Assembly: GCF_037137075.1 (NCBI RefSeq)
Contig: NZ_JBBBNV010000021.1
Coordinates: 1-64,000 of the forward strand
Reading direction: 5' to 3'
Length of the DNA stretch: 64,000 nucleotides
DNA from: JBBBNV01 sp037137075
Lineage (GTDB): Bacteria > Bacillota > Bacilli > Paenibacillales > NBRC-103111
The position numbers and the translations under genes are program-made. Shown here piece by piece: positions 1 through 7,502 of this stretch (its first letter is position 1; each line of letters begins with the position of its first letter). Under the pieces are notes generated by a model that was not told the origin of the DNA, did no database searches, and saw nothing but the letters and a program-made list of their open reading frames with translations.

Positions 1-426
1 TTCGTGCTTTCAGTGTATCACATCGCTTGGTAAGATTAACCTGTTAACGTTGAGGTATTTGAGATTTTAAGCACTAGATAATAATTTAAGCAAACCCTTG
101 TGCATCAAGATTTTTCATGCTCGGGCTCCGTTCACAATCGATATGAATTAACCACACAAATACGCAGTTCGTCCCCAATCCGTCCCCAAACAAACCAGCT
201 CAAGAGGATTAGCCCTCTGAGCCGTTCAATCGGTGCTTCCGGATTTGATATCACTATCCCACATAGTCGGGCGTCTTCGAGACGGTTGACGTCTATAAGC
301 GGCCGGTACGCTTAGGCGGCATGGCATTGGGTTTGGTTTGAAGATGGTATAGGAATTGAATACCCATAAATGCCCCAACCGGCTCCTTGCTGGCGGGGGC
401 GTGTTTTTGAGAGACCGGGCTAATTG
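1..426. other. Non-coding stretch beyond the trailer end of the CRISPR array
   Basis: No convincing gene is visible. A short minus-strand open frame ending near 120-130 has no start within the window and no recognised domain. Because the array reads leftward, this stretch lies past its trailer end. No cas gene fragment was recognised in any frame. Confidence 0.4.
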
Positions 427-1118
427 CTGTCAGTCCTTGCGCGTATGTAAGGTGCGACAGGTAACGTAGTTAAACCTATTACGCTTCCACTGTTTCAATC
501 CACGCACCTATACAAGGTGCGACGAATGGATGTTAGTTTCTGACCTTGCGGAATATGTTTCAATCCACGCACCTATACAAGGTGCGACCGATGTCCTTGG
601 TCGTGGCACTGACGCACCACAGTTTCAATCCACGCACCTATACAAGGTGCGACGGGCCAGTGTGCTGTCCGTGACCTCCTTCACCCGGTTTCAATCCACG
701 CACCTATACAAGGTGCGACATTACGATTATTTAATTGGTAGGGGGATCAAAGGTTTCAATCCACGCACCTATACAAGGTGCGACATTTGAACATTCGTTT
801 GTTCTAGCTTTGGTTCAACGTTTCAATCCACGCACCTATACAAGGTGCGACGACCCATTGGAGCAATCCGTTAAGGACTTTCTCCGGTTTCAATCCACGC
901 ACCTATACAAGGTGCGACTGCCACGCCAGCCAAATACGATGAGCTGTTCCTTAGTTTCAATCCACGCACCTATACAAGGTGCGACACAGTACTGGTATGA
1001 CCCCCATCCAGCTCATGTTTGTTTCAATCCACGCACCTATACAAGGTGCGACCAACGCCGCTGTAGACGGCGACATTAGCGGCGAGGTTTCAATCCACGC
1101 ACCTATACAAGGTGCGAA
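427..1118 (-). CRISPR. Type I-C-like CRISPR array, 10 repeats plus one degenerate terminal repeat
   Basis: Ten 32-base repeats start at 492, 557, 622, 688, 753, 820, 887, 954, 1021 and 1087. They begin GTTTCAATCCACGCACC and end AAGGTGCGAC, with an internal GCACCT/AGGTGC dyad. Spacers are 33-35 bases. An eleventh, degenerate repeat sits at 427-458, matching about 23 of 32 positions, and is followed by a 33-base spacer. The repeat at 1087-1118 ends in A instead of C. Type I-C repeats are normally transcribed as GTCGC...ATTGAAAC, so transcription is on the minus strand. That puts the leader on the right and the decayed repeat at the trailer end, where decay is usual. No cas genes are in the window. 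Spacer targets could not be searched. Confidence 0.96.
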
Positions 1119-1254
1119 ACGATATTAAGCACCATTCATATCAGTAGAGCATCAATTACACCCATTTTATATAACTTTCATTCCATAAAAGTATAAATCA
1201 ATTCTTGACTTTTTAGCAAGCCATTGAAATACTACATAATTCGACAAAAGCTGC
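1119..1254 (-). promoter_or_regulatory. CRISPR leader with candidate promoter
   Basis: This AT-rich, gene-free stretch sits to the right of the leader-proximal repeat. On the minus strand a possible sigma-A promoter is TTGCTA (1214-1219), an 18-base spacer and TATACT (1190-1195). It would start transcripts roughly 60 bases before the first repeat. The orientation agrees with the repeat polarity and with the degenerate repeat at the far end. Confidence 0.6.
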
Positions 1255-1299
1255 GGTGCGAATGATCCGGGAAAATCATGTGAGCTTCACATTCGCACC
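1255..1299 (-). other. Conserved-looking folded element between leader and upstream gene
   Basis: Perfect 10-base arms, GGTGCGAATG (1255-1264) and CATTCGCACC (1290-1299), enclose two smaller dyads: ATGAT/ATCAT (1262-1266 with 1275-1279) and ATGTGA/TCACAT (1278-1283 with 1287-1292). A three-way junction is therefore possible. The outer arm shares GGTGCGAA with the end of the leader-proximal repeat. From memory, similar GTGCGAA...TTCGCAC elements lie between cas2 and the leader in type I-C loci. Here no cas2 is present. Confidence 0.55.
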
Positions 1300-1313
1300 A
1301 GACATGGTTTATT

Positions 1314-1955
1314 TTACACCCCTACGCCAGCCTGCCTCGCCTGCACAATGATATTCAACCAGTCCAGCGCCGAGACGGTCAGCTTCCTGTTGTATGCCTT
1401 TTCCGCCCAGGTATAATCTGAAATCAGCCCCCTATGATACAGCCCGTCGAGCGCATCCCCAAGCTGCTTCCACTGCCAGTCTGCCTCAAAACTCAGCACC
1501 CTGTCCGTTTCTTCCTCCCCCGGCTCTGGCGGCTGTTGGCCAGCCAGCAAATCGTCAATGCTCAAACCAAATGTATATTCAAGGTGCGGGTAATCGACAA
1601 AGCTGGTCCAGTCGCCTCCCCAGGCAAAGCCAAATCCTTTGGCAAGCTCCGCAACTCGGCGCCAATCCGAATTGACCACCCAGGATGCACTGCCATCTGC
1701 ATTGACCAAGCAATAATCCAGCGCCAGCCCATAGTTGTGGTAGCTGTAACCCCCTTTGGCGTTGGTGACAATAGCGCCGGCTGCTGTACGGCCTTGAGCA
1801 TACAAGGCGTCTTGCTCCTCCACTGTGCGCAGCGTCTGCGTGATAAGCACGTCCATCCCCTCAGCCTCCACCAGCTGCAGCAGCTGGCGAGCAAGGGCGG
1901 CTACGGTCGGGTGCAGCAGGGCAATCCGCTGCTCATTTCGCGCATCGTATCTCAT
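1314..1955 (-). CDS. M15-family D-Ala-D-Ala carboxypeptidase / L-Ala-D-Glu endopeptidase (endolysin-type)
   Basis: This zinc peptidase should cut peptide stems of peptidoglycan. Residues 1-130 form an M15 (VanY/CwlK-like) domain. The motif SYHNYGLALD gives zinc ligands His73 and Asp80, and PHLEY gives the third ligand, His124. The C-terminal 80 residues carry a Trp-rich helical segment of the kind fused to phage endolysins. There is no signal peptide, which fits a phage-type lysin exported with a holin, but no holin was recognised nearby. The ATG follows GGGAGG at a normal distance. The stop codon is 15 bases from the folded CRISPR element, a position usually held by cas2 in type I-C loci, so read-through into the array is possible. 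The domain call is firm; a phage origin is inference. Confidence 0.85.
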   Translation of the reverse strand: MRYDARNEQRIALLHPTVAALARQLLQLVEAEGMDVLITQTLRTVEEQDALYAQGRTAAGAIVTNAKGGYSYHNYGLALDYCLVNADGSASWVVNSDWRRVAELAKGFGFAWGGDWTSFVDYPHLEYTFGLSIDDLLAGQQPPEPGEEETDRVLSFEADWQWKQLGDALDGLYHRGLISDYTWAEKAYNRKLTVSALDWLNIIVQARQAGVGV

Positions 1956-2341
1956 TTGGAATCGCCGCCTCCCTTCTTTTTCAAAACAGCTATTATTGGC
2001 ATCATATGCGCGGACATGGGGAGCCCGAGGCGGCCATAGCTCTCGCTAATCAGCCCCCAAAAGCCCTTTCACTGGACAGTTCGCCTTCCTCCCGGGCTGC
2101 CATCACGCCTGTTATATGCTCCAAAGCAATCGCTGAAGCAAGCAGGCTCAAGCATATGCATACCGTTCTTCTGGTACCATTTACCGGGATGGTTGTCAGG
2201 AGCATCGAAGCCGCTGTCGCCCCCCCTACGCACCCACTCCCTTTTACTTAAAACTATGATAAAATGGGGGAATGTGATTACTAAGCAGTACCTATTATGA
2301 ACTGTCCCGACTGATGCGGGATACCAACCAGGAGGCCGCAC
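1956..2341. other. Intergenic region before the aminotransferase
   Basis: No supported gene. It should hold the promoters of the divergent peptidase and aminotransferase genes. TATGAT at 2255-2260 is a good -10 match for rightward transcription, but no convincing -35 lies at the right distance. The ribosome site AGGAGG lies just before the ATG at 2342. Confidence 0.4.
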
Positions 2342-3538
2342 ATGGATTTCGTATTCTCCCAAGCAACCCGCGGGCTGACATCTTCCGCTGTCCGCGAAAT
2401 TTTAAAGCTTACCCAAGGCAACTCGGTCATCTCCTTTGCAGGCGGATTGCCGGCAGAGCAGTTTTTCCCGGTCCAGGCGATGCGCGATGCATTAAACCGG
2501 GTAATGGATCAAGGGCCGCGCGCCCTGCAGTACGGCCTGACCGAAGGCTTCACCCCGCTCCGTGAGCAATTGTGTGCCCGGATGGCCCGCAAAAACATGC
2601 ACGTCACGCCGGATCACATGCTGCTGACAACCGGCTCCCAGCAATCGATTGATCTGCTGACCCGTGTGCTTCTGGACAAGGACGATGTCGTTCTCGTCGA
2701 GGACCCGACCTATCTGGCCTTCTTGCAGGTGCTGGGCAGCGCCCAGGCGCATCCTGTGAAGGTAGACGGGGACGAGCACGGCATGAATCTCGCCGATCTT
2801 GAAGCCAAAATCATCAAGCATAAACCGAAGCTGGTGTATGTCATCCCCACCTTCTCCAATCCGACCGGACGAGTATGGAACCTGGAACGCCGCCAAGGCA
2901 TTGTGGATTTGTGCCGAAAGCACGGCGTGCTTATTTTCGAGGACGATCCGTACGGGGAAATCAAGTTCGACAGCGGGGAAAGCTTCCCCAGCCTGTTCTC
3001 TCTGGCCGGAAGCCCGGATGACAGCCACGTAGTATATACCAGCACCTTCTCCAAAACCGTCGCTCCTGCCGTACGCACCGGCTGGGTGATCGGAGATAAG
3101 CGGATAATCGGCATGATGACGCGGGCCAAGCAGGCTGCCGACCTCCACTCCAGCACACTGGACCAGCAAGCCCTGTATCAGCTGCTGTGCCATTTTGACC
3201 TGGACGCGCATATTACTACGATTCGTGACGAGTACAAGCGCAGAATGAAGCTGATGTACAGCCTGCTCAGCGAGCACAATATCCCGGGGCTGACATTCAG
3301 CGAGCCGAAGGGCGGCATGTTCTTCTGGGTAGAGCTGCCGGAATTCCTGGACGCCGAAGCGGTGCTGAAGCACGCCGTGACGGAAGGCGTAGCCTTCGTG
3401 CCGGGAACGCCGTTCTTTGCTCAGGAGCCGAAGCGCAATACGCTTCGCCTGAACTACACCTTTGCTGATGACGACACGATGGTTCGCGGCATGAATACGT
3501 TGGCCAACGTGTTCAAGCATTTCCTGCAAACCAAGTAA
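2342..3538 (+). CDS. PLP-dependent aminotransferase, class I/II (2-aminoadipate/aromatic transaminase-like)
   Basis: A fold-type I transaminase of 398 residues, the usual length for the LysN/MocR-related aminotransferase group, without the N-terminal GntR domain of MocR regulators. Visible marks are the N-terminal SFAGGLPAEQFFP segment, the SNPTG-type loop (FSNPTGRVW) and the PLP-binding Lys238 in STFSKTVAPAVRTGW. The C-terminal substrate arm ends in NTLRLNYTF. It likely moves amino groups between 2-oxoglutarate and an aromatic, branched-chain or aminoadipate substrate in the cytoplasm. The substrate cannot be set from sequence. The ATG follows a perfect AGGAGG. It stands alone: its neighbours are on the other strand, and a strong hairpin ends the region at 3711. 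Confidence 0.88.
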   Translation: MDFVFSQATRGLTSSAVREILKLTQGNSVISFAGGLPAEQFFPVQAMRDALNRVMDQGPRALQYGLTEGFTPLREQLCARMARKNMHVTPDHMLLTTGSQQSIDLLTRVLLDKDDVVLVEDPTYLAFLQVLGSAQAHPVKVDGDEHGMNLADLEAKIIKHKPKLVYVIPTFSNPTGRVWNLERRQGIVDLCRKHGVLIFEDDPYGEIKFDSGESFPSLFSLAGSPDDSHVVYTSTFSKTVAPAVRTGWVIGDKRIIGMMTRAKQAADLHSSTLDQQALYQLLCHFDLDAHITTIRDEYKRRMKLMYSLLSEHNIPGLTFSEPKGGMFFWVELPEFLDAEAVLKHAVTEGVAFVPGTPFFAQEPKRNTLRLNYTFADDDTMVRGMNTLANVFKHFLQTK

Positions 3539-3656
3539 GACGCAGGCATTCCGCGCCCAAATAGCGGCTCCGCCATTTCTTTTGAATCAGGTGAAGCCCA
3601 TGATAACAGCGGAATAATAAACAAACGCTCGCCAATCTCGGCAAAATAACTTCGCT

Positions 3657-3945
3657 TCAGCTGCAAAAGGCTGCACCCTCACCGCTTGAATGCGGAGGTG
3701 TGCAGCCTTTTATGTCCTCATCGGACGAGTATCGTCGGTGTAAAACATCCCTATAAACCATGACAGGCAGCGGACCATCGTCATACGGCGCCACACCGCT
3801 GGCCAGAAGCCGCGTACGGTTAGTTCCTGCTGGAAGCCGCACTACGCCTTCGCGGCCCTTCTCCGCCCCAGCCCAGGCTTAGGCCCGTCGAGCCCTCCGG
3901 CTCCCGCTTCTGCCAGGACCACCGTTCAGAAACAAGCTTCCCCGG
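3657..3945 (-). pseudogene. Possible decayed gene fragment (two overlapping open frames)
   Basis: Two minus-strand frames read like one broken protein. The first (3945 to 3820) contains KLVSERWSWQKREPEG and ends at TAA. The second (3878 to 3657) continues one frame over with GREGVVRLPAGTNRTRLLAS and YDDGPLPVMVYRDVLHRR, then runs through the terminator hairpin. No start codon with a ribosome site is visible and I do not recognise the family. The composition is protein-like, but chance open frames are common at this GC content, so this is tentative. It lies directly downstream of the lipoprotein gene on the same strand. Confidence 0.3.
3665..3711 (+). terminator. Bidirectional intrinsic terminator
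   Basis: Arms AAAAGGCTGCAC (3665-3676) and GTGCAGCCTTTT (3700-3711) are perfect, with CCTC/GAGG-type inner pairs. The U-tract on one strand and A-tract on the other suit convergent termination between the aminotransferase and the minus-strand lipoprotein gene. Confidence 0.8.
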
Positions 3946-4000
3946 CTAGCTCAGCTCTTTAGATTCCTTTTTCCTGTTACTCCAAAAATAGCTCTACCGG

Positions 4001-4501
4001 TTATTGGCCCCCGTTCAGCGCTTCAGAGCCGGACTCCGCGCCTTCACCGGGTCCATACTTCTTCGCCCAATCCAGTCTCCATTCCTGGAACGGCTTGTCT
4101 TGGATTTCCTCCAGCGTCCGGCCTTCCAGCGACCAGTAGCCTCCCGCCAGTACGGCCTTATGGGGATAGGACGTACCGCCGACAGGCCTGCCCTCCACCG
4201 TATAAACAAACACATCGACCTTGCCCTCGGACAACGGATGCTTGCGCACTATAAATTTCTCCACTTCGATGGTTTTGCCGATGTAATCGGCAGGCTCTGC
4301 CTGCTGCAAGCCCCAGTACACCATGTACGGAAGCTCTGTCAGCTTCTCTCTGGTAAGCACGTAGCTCTGCACCTGTCCCTCGTACGCGATTAACCGGTAT
4401 CCCTTTTGCAGCAGAAGCCCGGCCGCTTCCGATTGCTTCCACTCCGGCTCCGTGCATCCGGCAAGCGCAATAATGAGCAGCAGCGCCAGCAATCCCCTCA
4501 T
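4001..4501 (-). CDS. Small lipoprotein, DUF4830-like
   Basis: A 166-residue exported lipoprotein of unknown function. The signal peptide MRGLLALLLIIALAGC ends in a lipobox (LAGC), so the mature protein is probably fixed to the outer face of the membrane. The rest (QKGYRLIAYEG, YIGKTIEVEKFIV) resembles the DUF4830 domain of Bacillales lipoproteins, from memory. An ATG 36 bases upstream keeps the frame, but the chosen start at 4501 gives a standard signal peptide and a GGGGG ribosome site six bases away. The upstream choice would put charged residues before the signal. No partner gene is adjacent. Confidence 0.75.
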   Translation of the reverse strand: MRGLLALLLIIALAGCTEPEWKQSEAAGLLLQKGYRLIAYEGQVQSYVLTREKLTELPYMVYWGLQQAEPADYIGKTIEVEKFIVRKHPLSEGKVDVFVYTVEGRPVGGTSYPHKAVLAGGYWSLEGRTLEEIQDKPFQEWRLDWAKKYGPGEGAESGSEALNGGQ

Positions 4502-4693
4502 CGTCATCCCCCTTCGCAAAACGGCACATCTCGGCACCGATTGTATTCACGCCGGACTGCGGACGAGTCTGTTCTCCCCAATTCCGTATATGCCTTCGCC
4601 TACAGCCTGCTATCATAGCGTTCAACTATACAAACGGCATTGCGCCCCTTCAAGCTGCGGCAATCTCATCCTCTTGATGCCGCGCTGCCGCGA

Positions 4694-5572
4694 TTAGCTT
4701 TGCTGGAGCTTCAACAGCTCAAGAAAACGTTCGGCCGCTTTGGACAATTGATGATGCTTCAGCCAGATGACGCCGGAAGATGCCGTCAAAGCAAAATCCT
4801 GGATTCGGCACATCCGAATCGGGTAATTTTTAACCAGCCTCATCATTCCCTCCGGTACAATAGCAGCCCCAAAGCCGCCGGCCACAAGCTCCAGCAATAC
4901 GCTGACATCCGAGCACTCGCACAAAATTTCCGGATCCAGCTGGTGACGGGCGAGCTCATCCAGAATCATATGATACAGACCCAGGCCCTCAATGCTCGGC
5001 ATAATCAGCGGGTAATCCGCGAGTTGGGCAAAGGCAGCCTCATCTAACAGGGCCGGGCCTCCTGCCGGACACAAATAATAAAACCGCTCCGTCCGCAAAT
5101 GCATGACCGCAAAATCCTCCAGATGAATCGGGAGGCGGACCAGCGCCAGCTCAATGACCCGCTCGCGAAGCAGCTTGCAGAGCTGACTGGATTCATTCTG
5201 CTGTATTTTGTAGCGGACGTGCGGATACTGCTCCTGAAATTGCAGCAGCACCTGAGGCAACGCCTCGTCGGAGATCGTATTAATGCCGATAGACAGCTTG
5301 CCTCGAAGCCCTTCTTCGCTCTCCTGTACCTCCTGCTCCGCCTGCTCCATCAGCTTCGTAATGGTCAGGGCATGCCGGTACAAAATATGGCCGGCCTCCG
5401 TCAGCTCCAAATATTTGCCGTGCCGTTGCACCAAGGCTACGCCAAGCTGCCGCTCCATCAGCTTCAGCTGCTGGCTTAAAGGGGGCTGCGCCATATGCAG
5501 CTTATGGGCGGCCGCCGTTATTTGCTTCGCTTCGGCGATTGCGATGAAATAGCGGAGCTGCCGAATATCCAT
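4694..5572 (-). CDS. LysR-family transcriptional regulator
   Basis: A 292-residue LysR protein: an N-terminal winged helix-turn-helix (MDIRQLRYFIAIAEAKQITAAAH... PPLSQQ...) and a C-terminal effector-binding domain of the periplasmic-binding fold. The start at 5572 is preceded by AAAGGAGGG, while the longer frame would add 14 residues that LysR proteins lack. It is divergent from the NCS2 permease at 5863, with two palindromes in the shared intergenic region. By the usual LysR logic it controls itself and the divergent unit. The effector may be the transported base or a breakdown product; that is inference from context. Confidence 0.9.
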   Translation of the reverse strand: MDIRQLRYFIAIAEAKQITAAAHKLHMAQPPLSQQLKLMERQLGVALVQRHGKYLELTEAGHILYRHALTITKLMEQAEQEVQESEEGLRGKLSIGINTISDEALPQVLLQFQEQYPHVRYKIQQNESSQLCKLLRERVIELALVRLPIHLEDFAVMHLRTERFYYLCPAGGPALLDEAAFAQLADYPLIMPSIEGLGLYHMILDELARHQLDPEILCECSDVSVLLELVAGGFGAAIVPEGMMRLVKNYPIRMCRIQDFALTASSGVIWLKHHQLSKAAERFLELLKLQQS

Positions 5573-5613
5573 CACAAGCCCTCCTTTCCATACAAAAATA
5601 ATATTGAAAACCA

Positions 5614-5653
5614 ATGAAATTAATATTTTTCATATAGCTGCTACCATGGTAGC
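5614..5653. promoter_or_regulatory. Two palindromes, candidate LysR operators
   Basis: ATGAAA...TTTCAT (5614-5619 with 5628-5633) is a dyad in an AT-rich stretch, close to the T-N11-A style of LysR sites. Next to it lies a perfect 14-base palindrome, GCTACCATGGTAGC (5640-5653). Both sit just upstream of the lysR start, between the regulator and its divergent neighbours. Confidence 0.5.
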
Positions 5654-5866
5654 ATAAAACTGACTCTACACGTAAGGCGCTGTATTCAGCCAAAACTTGA
5701 TATACCAGCGCTCTGCCGCGAAGCGCGCAAGCTCCTCGTACGCGGCGTTACGCTGGATGAGAACGGCCTTCAGACCGCATCACCGGTATCGGGCTCCTTT
5801 ATGTTATGGGACGACCCATCCGGCCAAGCGGACCGCACGGACGCTTACAGAAAGGTGACAGCATGA
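5624..5866 (+). pseudogene. Headless 3' end of a gene, coupled to the permease start
   Basis: An 80-codon frame without ATG, GTG or TTG at its 5' side reads as a natural protein end: IPALCREARKLLVRGVTLDE, then GLQTASPVSGSFMLWDDPSG, ending RKVTA. Its TGA overlaps the permease ATG as ATGA (5863-5866), the usual sign of translational coupling in an operon. The 5' part seems to have been lost by a deletion that joined the lysR promoter region to this tail. The family was not recognised. A chance frame cannot be excluded. Confidence 0.4.
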
Positions 5867-7191
5867 ATAAACAACAACTACGTGATTGCTTCGGTACGCT
5901 GCAATGGTTTATTTTTTTACTTGCCAATTCCGTCGCCCTGCCGATTGTCATTGGCAGTGTATTTCAGCTCTCAGCGGATGAAATCGCCTCGCTCCTGCAG
6001 CGGACCTTCTTCGTGGTAGGGGTCAGCTCGCTGCTGCAAGGCTGGATCGGCCACCGTTTGCCGCTGGCTGAAGGCCCGGCCGGGTCCTGGGTCAGCGTCT
6101 TCGTGATGATTGCCGGCACAGCGGTCCATAAGGGACAGGACATGCAGGAGGCGCTGCAATTCATCCAGGGAGGCTTGCTTACGGCAGGCATCGTGCTGCT
6201 GGTGCTGGGCCTGACCGGCCTGATGCGCCGGCTGCTGGCGCTGTTCACCCCGCTCGTCACCGGCACCTTCCTGTTCATACTCGCTTTGCAGCTCAGCGGT
6301 GTGTTTATTAAAGGAATGGCCGGTATTCAAGGGAACGCCGGACAGCCGGATTACGGCACGGCACTCATCGCCTTCGGCGTATTTTTCCTGGTCATTCTGA
6401 TTTCCATGAAGGGCTTCAGCTGGCTAAAAAATTACGCTGTGCTTACCGGCATTTTGGCCGGCTGGGCCGTATTCGCCCTGCTCGGAAAGCAGCCCCCCGG
6501 CTTCTCATCAGGCGGAGCGCTCCTGCAGCTGCCGGAGGTGTGGGCGTGGGGGATGCCGCGGCTGGAATCCGGCGTGCTGATCATGAGCATGCTCTTCACG
6601 CTTACGCTGGTGTCCAACAGCATTGCAGCCGTCTCGGCCGTACAGCAGGTCGCTCCTGACTCGAAGCTTACACTGGAAAAAGCCATCGACCGGGGCGGCA
6701 TCGGGGGCGGCATTTCCCATCTGCTCGCTTCAACCTTCTCGTCCGTCGGCATCGTTCCGCTGCCGGTATCCGCCGGGTTCATCCGGCTCACCCAGCAATC
6801 GCGGCGCCTGCCTTTTCTAATCGCCTGTGCCGGTCTGGTTGCTATCTCCCTGGCGCCGGGACTCGTCCGCTGGCTGGCTCTGCTGCCGGGACCCGTAGCG
6901 AACGCCGTGCTGATGGCTTCCTTGGTGCAGATGATTATTTTGGCTTTTCAATCCCTATTGAAGGATCATCCGGACCAGCGCAAGCTAACCATCTTCGGTA
7001 TGACTTTGCTGCTGAGCATCGGCCTGATGTCGTTCCCGGCGGAAGCCTTTGCAGGACTGCCTTCCGTCCTGCAATATATTGCGGGCAACAGCCTGCTGTT
7101 CGGCACAATGCTCGTTATAATTCTGGACCGCCTCTGGAAGCCTGCCGCTTCGGGGCCGCACCGGGAAGAACAAGCCGTCGCTTCCAGATAA
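5863..7191 (+). CDS. NCS2-family nucleobase permease (uracil/xanthine type)
   Basis: A 442-residue membrane protein with about 12-14 hydrophobic segments, of the nucleobase:cation symporter-2 type. The stretch LPLAEGPAGSW after the second segment and the mid-protein SNSIAAVSAVQQV region fit the core helices that hold the substrate in this fold. It probably imports a purine, uracil or xanthine with a proton; the exact base is unknown. The start at 5863 follows AAAGGTGAC; an in-frame ATG 57 bases upstream has no ribosome site and would add a charged tail. The start overlaps the stop of a headless frame. The divergent LysR gene is the likely regulator. Confidence 0.85.
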   Translation: MNKQQLRDCFGTLQWFIFLLANSVALPIVIGSVFQLSADEIASLLQRTFFVVGVSSLLQGWIGHRLPLAEGPAGSWVSVFVMIAGTAVHKGQDMQEALQFIQGGLLTAGIVLLVLGLTGLMRRLLALFTPLVTGTFLFILALQLSGVFIKGMAGIQGNAGQPDYGTALIAFGVFFLVILISMKGFSWLKNYAVLTGILAGWAVFALLGKQPPGFSSGGALLQLPEVWAWGMPRLESGVLIMSMLFTLTLVSNSIAAVSAVQQVAPDSKLTLEKAIDRGGIGGGISHLLASTFSSVGIVPLPVSAGFIRLTQQSRRLPFLIACAGLVAISLAPGLVRWLALLPGPVANAVLMASLVQMIILAFQSLLKDHPDQRKLTIFGMTLLLSIGLMSFPAEAFAGLPSVLQYIAGNSLLFGTMLVIILDRLWKPAASGPHREEQAVASR

Positions 7192-7502
7192 TGCGTCACC
7201 GGGTTACGCCATGGCTGCCGGTACGCTTATATGTATGGATCACGCCATGCAAATCCCTGGCGCGCCTCTTGTACTCACTATGGCTTCCCGCTGCACCAAG
7301 GAAGTATACTCTGATTTCAGATCCATGCTTGCCGCGGGTTATAGTGAATACCGATCTTATTTATCCGGAGCAAAACAAAATCCCCTGCTTCAGTGAATGC
7401 TCACCGAAAGCAGGGGATTTTATTTTTTTTGAACCTGTACATCTAACTTCACAACTGCCTGAATCCGCAGGGGAAGCCCAAAACCCGAATACTCGCACTC
7501 GA
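7192..7502. other. Intergenic region with a terminator
   Basis: The only clear feature is the hairpin at 7377-7430. No gene is supported between the permease and the leuA remnant. Confidence 0.5.
7377..7430 (+). terminator. Intrinsic terminator downstream of the permease
   Basis: Perfect 14-base arms AAAATCCCCTGCTT (7377-7390) and AAGCAGGGGATTTT (7408-7421) are followed by a run of eight T (7423-7430). It lies 185 bases after the permease stop and should end that transcript. Confidence 0.9.

Noticed and set aside
85..300. Possible integrase 3' end on the minus strand left of the array
   Set aside because: A frame reading LLSWFVWGRIGDELRICVV is open for some 70 codons, but no catalytic motif of tyrosine or serine recombinases is visible in the part seen.
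530..1079. Two open frames across the CRISPR array
   Set aside because: They are translations of the repeats themselves (recurring NPRTYTRCD and STHLYKVR strings), with no ribosome sites.
2050..2205. A 51-codon minus-strand frame with a hydrophobic middle (CICLSLLASAIALEHITGV)
   Set aside because: There is no ribosome site before its ATG and no recognised family. It could be a holin-like gene near the endolysin, but the evidence is too weak.
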